A model generated the notes under the pieces. The model saw nothing but the letters and a program-made list of their open reading frames with translations, had not been told where the DNA came from and searched no databases. Shown piece by piece: positions 47,366-56,328 of a DNA stretch of 64,000 nt; positions within the stretch are counted from its first letter, which is position 1; every line of letters begins with the position of its first letter. Both the position numbers and the translations under genes were made by a program. The DNA lies in assembly GCF_030816935.1 (NCBI RefSeq), contig NZ_JAUSYO010000001.1:4030001-4094000 (forward strand), written 5' to 3'. This DNA is from Arthrobacter sp. B3I9 (GTDB taxonomy: Bacteria; Actinomycetota; Actinomycetes; Actinomycetales; Micrococcaceae).

Positions 47366-48283
47366 TCAGGCCGCGCTGGGGAAGGCCCCCGCGCCGGCGA
47401 GCCCGGAGCGCGGAGCCGTCTCCACTTTGGCGCAGATCCAGCGGCCCAGCTCGGTGGCGCGCACCGGATCGATGGAGGTATCGAACCCTGCGCGCCCCAG
47501 CATCCACGCCAGGTCCTCGGTGGAGACGTTTCCGGCGGCTCCGGGGGCGAAGGGGCAACCGCCCAGGCCTCCCACCGCGCTGTCGAAGACCCTGACGCCG
47601 GCGGCCATCGCCGCATACGTATTGGCGAGGGCGGTGTGGCGGGTCTCGTGCAGATGCGCCCGCAGCTGGACGTCCGTTTCGGAGCGCAGCGCTGTGAACA
47701 ACTCGCCCACCTGCCACGGGACGGCGCAACCGATGGTGTCGGCGAGCGCCAACTCTGCCAGGCTCCCGCGCCGCAGGGCACTCCGGGCCACCGACAGAAC
47801 CTGCTCCTGCGGAACATCGCCCTGGTACGGGCAGCCAAATGCGACGGCGGCCGTCACGGTGAGTGGAATCGCAGCCGCCGCCGCGATTGAGGACACCTCC
47901 TCCAGGGAGTCCAGGGCCGCCGCGACAGTGGTGTTCTGGTTTGCCGTTGCGAAGGCATCCGTCACGGGCAGTACGTAGTTCATCTCGTCCACGCCCGCAT
48001 CCACGGCCCGGAGGGCGCCCCTGGTGTTCAGGACCAACCCGATGAAGCTCGCACCCCTGTCGCGGGGCACACCTGCCATGACGGCATCGGCATCGGCCAT
48101 CTGCGGGACTTTCCGGGGGTTCACGAAGCTGACCGCTTCAATCCGCCTGGCCCCGAGTGAGATGAGCTCGTCGATGAGCCTCAGCTTGTCCTCAGTACTG
48201 ACCGGCACCTTCTCGTTCTGGAGTCCGTCCCGGGGGCTGACGTCCACGATGGAAACGGACCGTGCTGCTTGTACATCAGTCAT
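47366..48283 (-). CDS. hydroxymethylglutaryl-CoA lyase family protein
   Basis: An aldolase-type lyase of 305 residues that splits HMG-CoA or a similar 3-hydroxyacyl-CoA. Visible: VDVSPRDGLQNEKVPV (about 14-29, with the catalytic Arg and Asp), metal-binding HLHETRHTALANTY (about 200-213) and the GGLGGCPFAPGAAGNVSTED block with the active-site Cys. The ATG overlaps the stop of the class III CoA-transferase gene, so the two work together: the transferase makes a CoA ester that this enzyme cleaves. Confidence 0.88.
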   Translation of the reverse strand: MTDVQAARSVSIVDVSPRDGLQNEKVPVSTEDKLRLIDELISLGARRIEAVSFVNPRKVPQMADADAVMAGVPRDRGASFIGLVLNTRGALRAVDAGVDEMNYVLPVTDAFATANQNTTVAAALDSLEEVSSIAAAAAIPLTVTAAVAFGCPYQGDVPQEQVLSVARSALRRGSLAELALADTIGCAVPWQVGELFTALRSETDVQLRAHLHETRHTALANTYAAMAAGVRVFDSAVGGLGGCPFAPGAAGNVSTEDLAWMLGRAGFDTSIDPVRATELGRWICAKVETAPRSGLAGAGAFPSAA

Positions 48284-49554
48284 CAGATCGCACCTTCGTC
48301 TTTGGCGTCCTGCAGTTCCTCGTCGGAGAGCCCGAGCAGCCCTCCGTATATTGCCCCGTTGTGCGAGCCCGGAGTCAACGGCCCGCTCCAGGCGATGCCC
48401 CCCGCGCTCCGCGTCAGCCGGGGAACGATCCCGGGCTGGACCACGGTGCCCAGCTCCTCATCCTGCACTTCCACCAGCATCTCCCTGGCGCGCAGCTGCG
48501 GGTCGGCAAAAATTTCCTCGATGCTGCTGACCGGGCTGTTCGGCACGGAGTGCCGGTCCAGGAGCGAGGTCAGCTCGGGCTCGCTGTAACCGGCGGCCCA
48601 CCCGGCAATCAGGGATTCCAGCTCCTCCTGGTGCACGCCCCGCGCCGCGTGGTTGCTATAGCGCGGATCCGACGGCAGTTCCGGGCGTCCCATGGCGGCC
48701 GCAAGCCGCACAAACACCGAATCCTGGTTCGCGGCGATCACGACCCACTTGCCGTCGCTGGAACGGAAGATGTTCGACGGCGCGATCCCCTTGAGCCCTG
48801 ATTCGCTGGGACCCGGAATCACGCCCGCGGCGGCGTAGTCCGGGACGGCGCTCTCCAGAAGGGAAAAGCAGGCTTCCACCAGCGACACGTCCACTACTTG
48901 GCCGGTGCCGCCGCGCGCGTCCCGCCAGTACAGGGCCAGCAGAATGCCCTGCAGCGCGTAGAGCGAGGCAAGGCTGTCCCCGAGCGAAATGCCGGTGCGT
49001 GGAGGTGCCTGGTCCGGGTAGCCGTTGAGGTACCGCAGCCCTCCCCTGGCCTCGGCCACGGAGGCGTAGCCCGGCTTCTGGGCGTCGGGGCCGGTCTGTC
49101 CGTAGCCGGATACCCGGGCGATGATGAGCCCGGGAGTCACCTTCCAGAGTTCCTCAGGTGCAAGGCCCAGGTGTTCCAGCGTTCCGGGACGGAAGTTTTC
49201 CAGGAGCACGTCGGCTTCCCGGCAGAGCTCAAGGAAGATTTCACGTCCGCGCGGCGCCTTCAGATCGAGGGTCACGCACTTCTTCCCGCGGGATTGCACC
49301 GACCACCACAACGTGTGCCCGTGCACCCGCGCCCTGCCCCACTCCCGCATCGGGTCCGGCCGGCTGGGCGATTCGATCTTGATGACCTCAGCACCGAAGT
49401 CGGCCATCTGGCGGCCGGCGAAGGGCCCCGCAATCAGCGATCCGAGTTCCAGGACACGTACACCGGCCAGAGGCGCGGCGGTGTGCGGAATCCCGGTTCC
49501 GGCCGCGGCACCGGGCTCGCCGCCTCGTGAGGCGGTTTCGAAAACCTTCACCAT
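48283..49554 (-). CDS. class III (CaiB/BaiF) CoA-transferase
   Basis: Moves CoA from one acyl-CoA to an organic acid. 423 residues with the family N-terminus LAGVRVLELGSLIAGPFAGRQ, KCVTLDLKAPRGREIF, and the catalytic-Asp region GISLGDSLASLYALQGIL. ATG 49554 follows AAGGAG; 11 more codons in the open frame are not used. It starts the two-gene operon with the lyase, and a palindromic site shared with the ABC promoter lies about 105 bases upstream. Confidence 0.9.
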   Translation of the reverse strand: MVKVFETASRGGEPGAAAGTGIPHTAAPLAGVRVLELGSLIAGPFAGRQMADFGAEVIKIESPSRPDPMREWGRARVHGHTLWWSVQSRGKKCVTLDLKAPRGREIFLELCREADVLLENFRPGTLEHLGLAPEELWKVTPGLIIARVSGYGQTGPDAQKPGYASVAEARGGLRYLNGYPDQAPPRTGISLGDSLASLYALQGILLALYWRDARGGTGQVVDVSLVEACFSLLESAVPDYAAAGVIPGPSESGLKGIAPSNIFRSSDGKWVVIAANQDSVFVRLAAAMGRPELPSDPRYSNHAARGVHQEELESLIAGWAAGYSEPELTSLLDRHSVPNSPVSSIEEIFADPQLRAREMLVEVQDEELGTVVQPGIVPRLTRSAGGIAWSGPLTPGSHNGAIYGGLLGLSDEELQDAKDEGAI

Positions 49555-49658
49555 GTCTCGGACTCCTTGTTCTGCCGGCGCCGGCACTCCGTGGCGGACG
49601 TGGCGGGTCTGTTTAGCGGGGAGCCTAGTGAGCCGCTCCTCGCCGCCGCCAGACTATT

Positions 49659-49689
49659 TCACATTGTGGACCTAAATCCACGATGTGGA
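49659..49689. promoter_or_regulatory. putative IclR operator (site A) before CoA-transferase gene
   Basis: TCACATTGTGGA, six bases, then TCCACGATGTGGA form an imperfect inverted repeat. It lies 105-135 bases before the CoA-transferase start and overlaps the last codons of the IclR gene. The half-site CCACGATGTGG recurs at 50596-50606. Confidence 0.6.
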
Positions 49690-50469
49690 TAGAGGGGTGG
49701 TCGGGATCGTTCCCCCGATGACTCGTGTCGATTCTTCAGCGGCCGCAAGGACGGGCTCGACCCATGAGGCACAGACGTCGTACGGCATCCGCAGGGCCGG
49801 GCCCATGACGGTGAGCGCCCCGTACAGTTCGGCCTGCGGTCCGAAGATCGGCGCGGAGATCCCGCTCGCACCCGAGACGCGCTCGCCCGTGGTGATGGCG
49901 AAACCGTCCGCCCGGGTCTTGGCGACGGCGGTCTCCAGGCTTGCGGCGTCCGTGATCGTCCGGGCGGTCAACGAGTGGAGCCCGGAGCGGTAGATCTGCT
50001 CCGCCACGTCAGGGTTCCAGGCGAGGAGGACACGTCCGGCCGCCCCCACGTGGAGCGGCATGATCTCACCCACCTGCACCACCCTGCGGAGCATGCGCCG
50101 GGTTTCCGCCAGCGCTATGCACACCCGGCTCCCCTGCGATTGGCGGAAGATGCACGCCGTCTCACCCAGCTCATCACGAAGGTGCCGCAGCACGGGGGTG
50201 AGCAGTTCGAGGTAGTCGAGACCCTGGCTGGCCGGGGCCGCCCAATGGGCCATCCGGACGCCGACCCGAAACTTGTCCCCCTGGCGGTCCAGAATGCCCT
50301 CCTGCACCATGTTCGCCACGAGGCGCTGCACGGTCGAGTGGGGAATGCCGGTAGCGCCACGAAGTTCGGCCAGGGAAAGCTCCGGCTGGGCAAGCGAAAA
50401 AGCGTCCAGGATGGAGGTGATTTTTCGAAGAACCAGCAACGGCGTGGCCGGGGATTCGGTGGGCGTCAT
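49672..50469 (-). CDS. IclR family regulator of the CoA-transferase/ABC module
   Basis: A 265-residue regulator. The helix-turn-helix (LAELRGATGIPHSTVQRLVANM, about 33-54) and the effector domain (PLHVGAAGRVLLAWNPDVAEQ, GFAITTGERVSGASGISAPIFG) are clear. It lies between the CoA-transferase operon and the divergent ABC importer. A repeated CCACATCRTGG palindrome lies before both, so it is the likely regulator of the whole module. Confidence 0.9.
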   Translation of the reverse strand: MTPTESPATPLLVLRKITSILDAFSLAQPELSLAELRGATGIPHSTVQRLVANMVQEGILDRQGDKFRVGVRMAHWAAPASQGLDYLELLTPVLRHLRDELGETACIFRQSQGSRVCIALAETRRMLRRVVQVGEIMPLHVGAAGRVLLAWNPDVAEQIYRSGLHSLTARTITDAASLETAVAKTRADGFAITTGERVSGASGISAPIFGPQAELYGALTVMGPALRMPYDVCASWVEPVLAAAEESTRVIGGTIPTTPLSTSWI

Positions 50470-50576
50470 GGAGAAAGTGTAAGAGCCTGCGGACGGGGCG
50501 CAGGCGCCGCTGGTGCGGCGCCGTCATGCTACCGCCCGGACGTTGAGTGTGACCCGGGTTACTGTTACCATCGGGT

Positions 50577-50606
50577 CCACATCATGGTGGCGAACCCACG
50601 ATGTGG
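50577..50606. promoter_or_regulatory. putative IclR operator (site B) before ABC importer
   Basis: CCACATCATGG (50577-50587) and CCACGATGTGG (50596-50606) form an inverted repeat with an eight-base centre, in the divergent promoter region between the IclR gene and the importer. Confidence 0.65.
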
Positions 50607-50661
50607 CAGGTAGGACCCGATGCGTCAGAGCCGACGCAATGGGCGTGGAGACGACAGACCC

Positions 50662-51567
50662 ATGTCGACCCCCGTAAGGATCAGCAGCGAAAACAAGCGG
50701 CCAGCGACGGCCGGGAAGAGTGCAATGATGCCAGCTGCAAAGGCAGAAACGTCAACGTACGCGGTGGAGCTCACCGGGTGCACCAAACAGTTCCCGACGC
50801 CCGGCGGTGAGACCTACTTCGCCGTCCGCGACATCAACCTCAAAGTTGAGCCTGGCCGGTTTGTTTCAATTGTTGGCCCCACGGGATCAGGCAAATCCAC
50901 CATCCTCAACATGGCCGCGGGACTGCTGAACCCGAGCGCCGGCGAAGTCAAGAGCTTTGGCGAGCCGGTGATCGGAGTGAACCGGCGGGCCTCCTACATG
51001 TTCCAGCAGGACCCCCTGCTGCCGTGGAAGACAGTGATCGACAACGTCAGCCTCGGCTTGACGATGGCCGGTGTGTCAAAGGCTGAAGCCCACTCGGAAG
51101 CGCGCCGGTGGTTAGAGAAGGTGGGACTCAAGAACTTTGCGGACCGCTACCCGCACCAACTCAGCGGCGGGATGCGGAAACGCACGGCCATCGCGCAGGC
51201 CTGGATTGTCAACCCGGACGTGCTGCTCATGGACGAACCGTTTTCCGCACTCGATGTCCAGACCCGTCAGATCATGGAAAACGAGCTCCTTCAGCTGTGG
51301 CAGGAATCCGGCAAGGCCGTCGTCTTCATCACCCATGACCTGGACGAGGCCATCGCCCTTTCCGACGAGGTAGTGATCCTCGGGGCCGGCCCCGGAAGCA
51401 CGGTCGTGGGAAGCTACGAAATCGACATCCCGCGCCCCCGGGACCTGCTGGACATCCGCGATGACCCGCAGTTCGTCACCCTGCACCGCGAGATCTGGGG
51501 CCGCTTGAAGCTCGAAGTGTCGAAGACCTACGAAACCGCCATGGCGGAAGAAGGTGAAGTCGCATGA
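50662..51567 (+). CDS. ABC transporter ATP-binding protein, nitrate/sulfonate/taurine family
   Basis: ATPase of a NitT/TauT-type importer. Walker A GPTGSGKST, Q-loop FQQDPLLPWKT, signature LSGGMRKRTAIA, Walker B VLLMDEPFSALD and H-loop ITHD are all present. About 300 residues from ATG 50662; ATG 50620 and ATG 50725 are alternatives, since the first 35 residues look poorly conserved and a GGAAGAG precedes 50725. The stop overlaps the permease start. Confidence 0.9.
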   Translation: MSTPVRISSENKRPATAGKSAMMPAAKAETSTYAVELTGCTKQFPTPGGETYFAVRDINLKVEPGRFVSIVGPTGSGKSTILNMAAGLLNPSAGEVKSFGEPVIGVNRRASYMFQQDPLLPWKTVIDNVSLGLTMAGVSKAEAHSEARRWLEKVGLKNFADRYPHQLSGGMRKRTAIAQAWIVNPDVLLMDEPFSALDVQTRQIMENELLQLWQESGKAVVFITHDLDEAIALSDEVVILGAGPGSTVVGSYEIDIPRPRDLLDIRDDPQFVTLHREIWGRLKLEVSKTYETAMAEEGEVA

Positions 51568-52409
51568 CTCTGCTGGAATCGAACAAGAACGGCCTCTCGG
51601 CGGCGTTGAACGGCGGCTCGCGCCGACGGACGCGCAGAACGGAGATGTCCCCGCTGGCGATGCGGAGCACGCAGCTGTTGCTCACCCTCGCCGTCCTCGG
51701 CGCCTGGGAGCTTTCCGTCCGCGCCGGAATAGTGGATGAATTTTTCTTCCCGCTTCCGTCGGACATCTTCCAGACCGTCTGGCTGTGGGTCTCGACCGGG
51801 TTCGTCTTTCCACATCTGTGGATCACTATGCAGGAAGCCATCCTCGCCTTCCTCGTCGGCGCCGCCGCGGGCCTGCTCCTGGGCTTCGTCCTCGCCCGGG
51901 TGCGTTTCCTCGAGCGCCTGCTGGACCCGTTCCTGCAGATGTTCAACGCCCTCCCCCGCGTGGTGCTGGCACCGATCTTCCTGCTGTGGTTCGGCCTCGG
52001 GATCTGGTCCAAGGTCGCCTTCGGCTTCACGCTCGTGTTCTTCATCGTCTTCTTCAACACCCTCGAAGGCGTCAAGAGCGTTGACCGCGTCCTCGTGGAC
52101 AACGCACGGATGCTGGGGGCATCCGAGAAGCAGCTCCTCCGCCATGTCTTCATCCCCAGCGCCCTGACGTGGATCTTCTCCAGCCTGCACATCAGCGTGG
52201 GCTTCGCCATCACGGGCGCCGTGGTGGGTGAATACCTCGGAGCCTCCGCCGGTGTCGGTTATGCCATCGCCCAGGCACAGGGAGTCTTCGACACAAAGGG
52301 TGTCTTCGCCGGGATGTTCATCCTGATGATCGTGGTCCTCATTATCGACCTCCTCGTCAACCGCCTGGAACGGCACCTGCTCCGCTGGCGGCCTGTCCAG
52401 TCGTCCTAG
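51564..52409 (+). CDS. ABC transporter permease, nitrate/sulfonate/taurine family
   Basis: Membrane subunit, 281 residues, six helices. The EAA loop reads VDNARMLGASEKQLLRHVFI (about 177-196). Its ATG overlaps the ATPase stop by four bases. Sulfonates, nitrate, aliphatic amides or pyrimidine precursors are transported by relatives; here the substrate is more likely the organic acid handled by the adjacent CoA-transferase. Confidence 0.9.
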   Translation: MTLLESNKNGLSAALNGGSRRRTRRTEMSPLAMRSTQLLLTLAVLGAWELSVRAGIVDEFFFPLPSDIFQTVWLWVSTGFVFPHLWITMQEAILAFLVGAAAGLLLGFVLARVRFLERLLDPFLQMFNALPRVVLAPIFLLWFGLGIWSKVAFGFTLVFFIVFFNTLEGVKSVDRVLVDNARMLGASEKQLLRHVFIPSALTWIFSSLHISVGFAITGAVVGEYLGASAGVGYAIAQAQGVFDTKGVFAGMFILMIVVLIIDLLVNRLERHLLRWRPVQSS

Positions 52410-52511
52410 CCAAGCCTCTTTGTACCGGCCGTCCGGCCTGCCTTATCCATCCACGCGTCCGGCGTTTCCGGGCCCGAACGAATCCACTACTACCGCTTAG
52501 AAGGGCCACCG

Positions 52512-53591
52512 ATGACACAGAACGAATCCCGGCCAAGGCGCAGGAGCATCCTCCGGCCGGTCACCCTTGTTGCCTCCATTGCGCTGGCCCTTTCCGCCTG
52601 CGGCACTCCGGCGGCGGCGCCTCCCGGCCAGTCCGGCAGCGCCGCGGCCGGCGGTGGCAGCAGTTCCAAGGTGACCATCGGCGTCGGCGGCCAGACCCTG
52701 CTGACCTACCTCCCGACTACGCTTGCCCAGCAACTGGGCTATTACCAGGAGGAGGGCGTGACCGTCGAGCTCCAGGACCTGCAGGGCGGCTCGAAGGCAC
52801 TGACGGCCATGATCGGCGGCAGCACCAATGTGACCAGCGGGTACTACGAGCACACCATCCAGATGCAGGCCAAGAACCAGAAAATCAAGGCCTTTGTGGA
52901 TATGGGAAGGTCCTCCGGCCTGGTGCTGCTGGTCGCCCCCAAGAATGAGGGCACGATCAAGACCCTCGCGGACCTCAAGGGCAAAAACGTGGGCGTGACG
53001 GCCCCTGGCTCCTCCACGGACATGTTCATCAAGTACCTCCTCGCAAAGAGCGGCATGCAGAAGACCGACGCCGCAGTCTCGGCCATCGGCGCCGGCTCCT
53101 CGGCGGTTGCGGCCATGGAACAGGGCCAGGTTGATGCCGCCGTCATGCTCGAACCGGACGTGTCCGTACTGAGCAAGCGCATCGGACATGATCCGGTGAT
53201 CCTCGAGGACGTCCGTTCCGCCGACGGACTCAAGGAAGTTTTCGAGACAGACGCGTGGCCGTCCTCCAGCCTCTACGCCAAGACCGAGTGGCTGGACGCG
53301 AACAAGGAAACGGCCGGCAAGCTCGCCAAGGCCATAAAGCGGACCCTGGAATTCATCGACGGACACTCCGGCGAGGAGATCGCCGCCAAGATGCCCGAGA
53401 ATTACGCCGGCGGGGACAAGGCCCTTTACGCCAAGGTGATCGAGGACCTGAAGAAGACCCTCAGCAAGGACGGAACCTTCACGGAGAACGGCGTGCAGGC
53501 GGTGCTGAAGACCCAGCAGGTGGCCAACCCGGAGGTCGGAGACAAGGAGATCCAGCTGGCCGATACGTACACAAATGAGTTTGTGAAGTAG
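52512..53591 (+). CDS. ABC substrate-binding lipoprotein, NitT/TauT (NMT1-like) family
   Basis: A 359-residue binding protein. The signal peptide has a lipobox ending ALSAC (Cys30), then a short Ala/Gly-rich linker. The SsuA/NMT1-like fold follows (about 50-345: TYLPTTLAQQLGYYQEEGV, DLKGKNVGVTAPGSSTDMF, QGQVDAAVMLEPD). It is the third gene of the importer operon, 102 bases after the permease gene, and a terminator follows. Confidence 0.9.
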   Translation: MTQNESRPRRRSILRPVTLVASIALALSACGTPAAAPPGQSGSAAAGGGSSSKVTIGVGGQTLLTYLPTTLAQQLGYYQEEGVTVELQDLQGGSKALTAMIGGSTNVTSGYYEHTIQMQAKNQKIKAFVDMGRSSGLVLLVAPKNEGTIKTLADLKGKNVGVTAPGSSTDMFIKYLLAKSGMQKTDAAVSAIGAGSSAVAAMEQGQVDAAVMLEPDVSVLSKRIGHDPVILEDVRSADGLKEVFETDAWPSSSLYAKTEWLDANKETAGKLAKAIKRTLEFIDGHSGEEIAAKMPENYAGGDKALYAKVIEDLKKTLSKDGTFTENGVQAVLKTQQVANPEVGDKEIQLADTYTNEFVK

Positions 53592-53613
53592 AACCGAGCC
53601 CGGCAGTTCCAGA

Positions 53614-53652
53614 GGCCCGCCATCCGGAGACGGGTGGCGGGCCCTTGCTGTT
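53614..53652 (+). terminator. terminator after ABC importer operon
   Basis: A 13-bp stem (GGCCCGCCATCCG with CGGGTGGCGGGCC, one G-T pair) with loop GAGA, then CTTGCTGTTT. The T stretch is weak but the position 22 bases after the stop fits. Confidence 0.7.
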
Positions 53653-53756
53653 TCTGGCGCTGGCGGCTCCTTCACACGGCGGTGTAATTGCCGTTGAGGC
53701 AGTGCAGGAGCTCCATACTGGTGGGGATGTATACAACAGCCAGTTCAAGACGATGA

Positions 53757-54941
53757 ATGATTGACCAACTCGGCCGCCGATCGACGATCGCCCTCCTGAT
53801 CCATTCCGCGCTGATCCAGGCAGTCACATTCCTGGTCCGGCCGGCCGCCACCTACCGTGCGCTGGAGCTCGACGTTCCGGATTTCGCCCTCGGCCTGCTT
53901 GCGGCCAGTTACGCCGTCTTTCCCCTGCTCCTGGCGATTCCCACCGGCGGCCTTGTGGACCGCCTGGGCGAGCGCCGGCTCATGGCCGCCGGGTCCGCCG
54001 TCGTCCTTTGCAGTTCCTCTTTCCTCCTGCTTTGGGGAACGTCCGTTACATCCCTCGTCATCGGCACGGCGCTGCTGGGTGCCGGACAGTTGGCGTGCGT
54101 GGTGGGTCAGCAGGCAGTGGTGGCCAACAACGCCTCGGCGTCCCGCCTGGATTCGGCCTTCGGTTATCTGACGTTTGCCGCATCCCTGGGGCAGGCACTG
54201 GGGCCGCTGGCAATTTCCGTCGTCGCCGGCACTTCCGTCCGCCCCGATACCCAGGCGATCTTCGGGCTGGCCGCCGGCATGAGCGCGGCGCTCTTCGCCG
54301 GCACCTTCGCCGTATCCGCGAAGCCGGGCGGCAGGACGCGAACGGTCAAGGCGTCCGGGCGAAGCGGGGGCACCGTGTCGCTGCTGCGGACGCCGGGCGT
54401 GGTGCGGGCCCTGGCAACGAGTGCGACAGTCCTGGCCGTCGTCGACCTCACCGTGGTGTATCTCCCCGCGCTCGGCACTGAGCGCGGCCTCACTGCAGCC
54501 ACTGTGGGCTTGATGCTCGCGGTCCGGGCCGTCTTCTCCATGGCCTCGCGGCTGGGGCTGGGCAGAATGTCCCGGAAGCTGGGGCGGACGCGCCTGCTGG
54601 TAACCAGCCTTGCCATCTCCACCTTCGCTCTGGCGGTGGCCGCAATTCCCATGCCGGTCTGGCTGCTGTTCGTCGTGATGGCAGCGCTGGGGCTCGGCCT
54701 GGGCATCGGCCAGCCGCTGACTATGTCGTGGCTTTCCGCGCAAGCACCCGATGGGCAGCGGGGGCGGGCCCTGGCCCTCCGGCTCGCCGGCAACCGGGCG
54801 GGGCAGGTGGTCCTTCCCAGCGCCATCGGAGGCGTGGCCGCGGGCCTGGGAGCGGCCGGCGTGTTCCTGGCTTCGGCCCTGGCTGTAGGCGGAACGCTCC
54901 TGCTGGTGCGCGGCGTACGCCTGGACGACCAGGACTCCTAG
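53757..54941 (+). CDS. MFS transporter
   Basis: A 394-residue major facilitator with twelve hydrophobic spans. The loop 2-3 motif (GGLVDRLGERRLMAAGSA, about 62-79) is present; the substrate cannot be told. It sits between the ABC importer and the aromatic cluster, in the same direction as both, and could belong to either. ATG 53757 is used; an ATG four bases earlier is out of frame. Confidence 0.88.
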   Translation: MIDQLGRRSTIALLIHSALIQAVTFLVRPAATYRALELDVPDFALGLLAASYAVFPLLLAIPTGGLVDRLGERRLMAAGSAVVLCSSSFLLLWGTSVTSLVIGTALLGAGQLACVVGQQAVVANNASASRLDSAFGYLTFAASLGQALGPLAISVVAGTSVRPDTQAIFGLAAGMSAALFAGTFAVSAKPGGRTRTVKASGRSGGTVSLLRTPGVVRALATSATVLAVVDLTVVYLPALGTERGLTAATVGLMLAVRAVFSMASRLGLGRMSRKLGRTRLLVTSLAISTFALAVAAIPMPVWLLFVVMAALGLGLGIGQPLTMSWLSAQAPDGQRGRALALRLAGNRAGQVVLPSAIGGVAAGLGAAGVFLASALAVGGTLLLVRGVRLDDQDS

Positions 54942-55130
54942 CGGTCTCCCTATGAAGGATCCGGGCGACGGGACCGAACCCGCCCACTGGCAAGCTTCCG
55001 TGGACCTGCCGAGGAGGTGTCACTGCAGCGCAATCCACTGTCGTATCCGTGCACTTCCTACCTCCGTGACGTTCGGACGACTACGGCGCTGTTACCATCA
55101 CATTCAGGCAGCTCAAGGAGGATGTTTGCC

Positions 55131-56117
55131 ATGGTTCACGCGACGCCGGGGGAACATGCCTCTCTTGCGTTCCCCGCTGTCGCCTCAAAGGCCCCGGAGG
55201 CTACCTGGAGCGAGACAGTCGAACGCTCACTACTCAGCTTCGATTTTGACTTCGATAAGCACCGTACGTTTCACGGGTCCGTGCAGAGCAAACCCTTCGC
55301 TGACATCGAATTCATCGACTTGAGCAGCGGCCGTCACGCCGCTTATCGCGACGAGTCCAAGATCCGCGCGGAAGACCGACCGGACTACTTGATGACTCTG
55401 CAACTCTCGGGGGAATTCCGTCTGACGCAGGACGGCAGAACTGCTGTGCTCAGGCCCGGGGAGTTCGCCTTCTACGATTCGACCAAACCAGCCACGGCGA
55501 TTAGCAGCGACGACTACCGTTCGCTCTGCGTCAAGTTTCCGAAGAAGCTTCTCCGGTCGCTAGGCGACACACTCGCTGAACGGACCGCCACGCGACTTGA
55601 CGCGGACGCCGGCCTGTCACCCTCGGTATGGGCGCTCCTGAGCACCCTCAATGCGACGGCGGACTCAGTTACAAATGTCAACCGCCATTCGACGGTCCGA
55701 GGCATCATGGGGCTGGTCGGCTCCATGTTGACCAGCCAGTCCGGCACCACCAACCCCCGCCGGCAAATCGAAACCCGCGACTCCCTGCTGGAACAGATCG
55801 GCAACTACATCGACGACAACCTGGGCAACCCGGAACTGGACCCGCAGGAAATCGCCCGTGCGCACTTCATCTCCGTCCGGCACCTGCACAGCTTGTTCCA
55901 CGACGCTGGCCTCAGCGTTTCGGCTTGCATCAGGGACCGGCGGGTGGAGCGGTGCAGCAGTGATCTCGCCGACCCGCTACTCCTCAACGTGCCCGTTGCG
56001 TCAATCGCACGTCGGTGGGGCTTCAAAGGCGCTTCGCATTTTGGTCAGATATTCAAGGCTGCGACCGGATTTACCCCTGCGGATTTCCGCCAGATGGCGC
56101 TGAAGGAAACCAGCTAG
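55131..56117 (+). CDS. AraC family regulator of aromatic cluster
   Basis: A 328-residue activator-type protein. The N-terminal AraC_binding_2-like sensor domain (about 45-190; DYLMTLQLSGEFRLTQDGR) is followed by a C-terminal double helix-turn-helix (ELDPQEIARAHFISVRHLHSLF and VPVASIARRWGFKGASHFGQIF). Relatives such as ThcR, NphR and FeaR control monooxygenase and amine-degrading operons. ATG 55131 has AAGGAGG nine bases before it. It precedes the catabolic genes by about 210 bases in the same direction. Confidence 0.88.
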   Translation: MVHATPGEHASLAFPAVASKAPEATWSETVERSLLSFDFDFDKHRTFHGSVQSKPFADIEFIDLSSGRHAAYRDESKIRAEDRPDYLMTLQLSGEFRLTQDGRTAVLRPGEFAFYDSTKPATAISSDDYRSLCVKFPKKLLRSLGDTLAERTATRLDADAGLSPSVWALLSTLNATADSVTNVNRHSTVRGIMGLVGSMLTSQSGTTNPRRQIETRDSLLEQIGNYIDDNLGNPELDPQEIARAHFISVRHLHSLFHDAGLSVSACIRDRRVERCSSDLADPLLLNVPVASIARRWGFKGASHFGQIFKAATGFTPADFRQMALKETS

Positions 56118-56242
56118 GCCCTGCCTGAGCGTGCGCCGGCTGCGGCCCGAAACGGATTCGCATGCCGGGGAAATGGTCCATATCCAGCTGCCGTCACGTC
56201 TCCTATGCCAAGGTTGCGCGCATTCGACAGTCACCGGCACTC

Positions 56243-56278
56243 TCACGCTATTTAAGTGACGTGAAACACACGTACGGT
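56243..56278 (+). promoter_or_regulatory. weak promoter/activator-site candidate before catabolic operon
   Basis: TCAC and GTGA half-sites (56243-56246, 56256-56259) flank an AT-rich centre, followed by a TANNNT-type box TACGGT (56273-56278) without a good -35. That fits an activator-dependent promoter. The leader 56118-56328 shows no gene. Confidence 0.3.
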
Positions 56279-56328
56279 AAAGCCAGCCCCAGAAATTCGG
56301 GTTACACGAGATGTCAAAGGAGACACCC

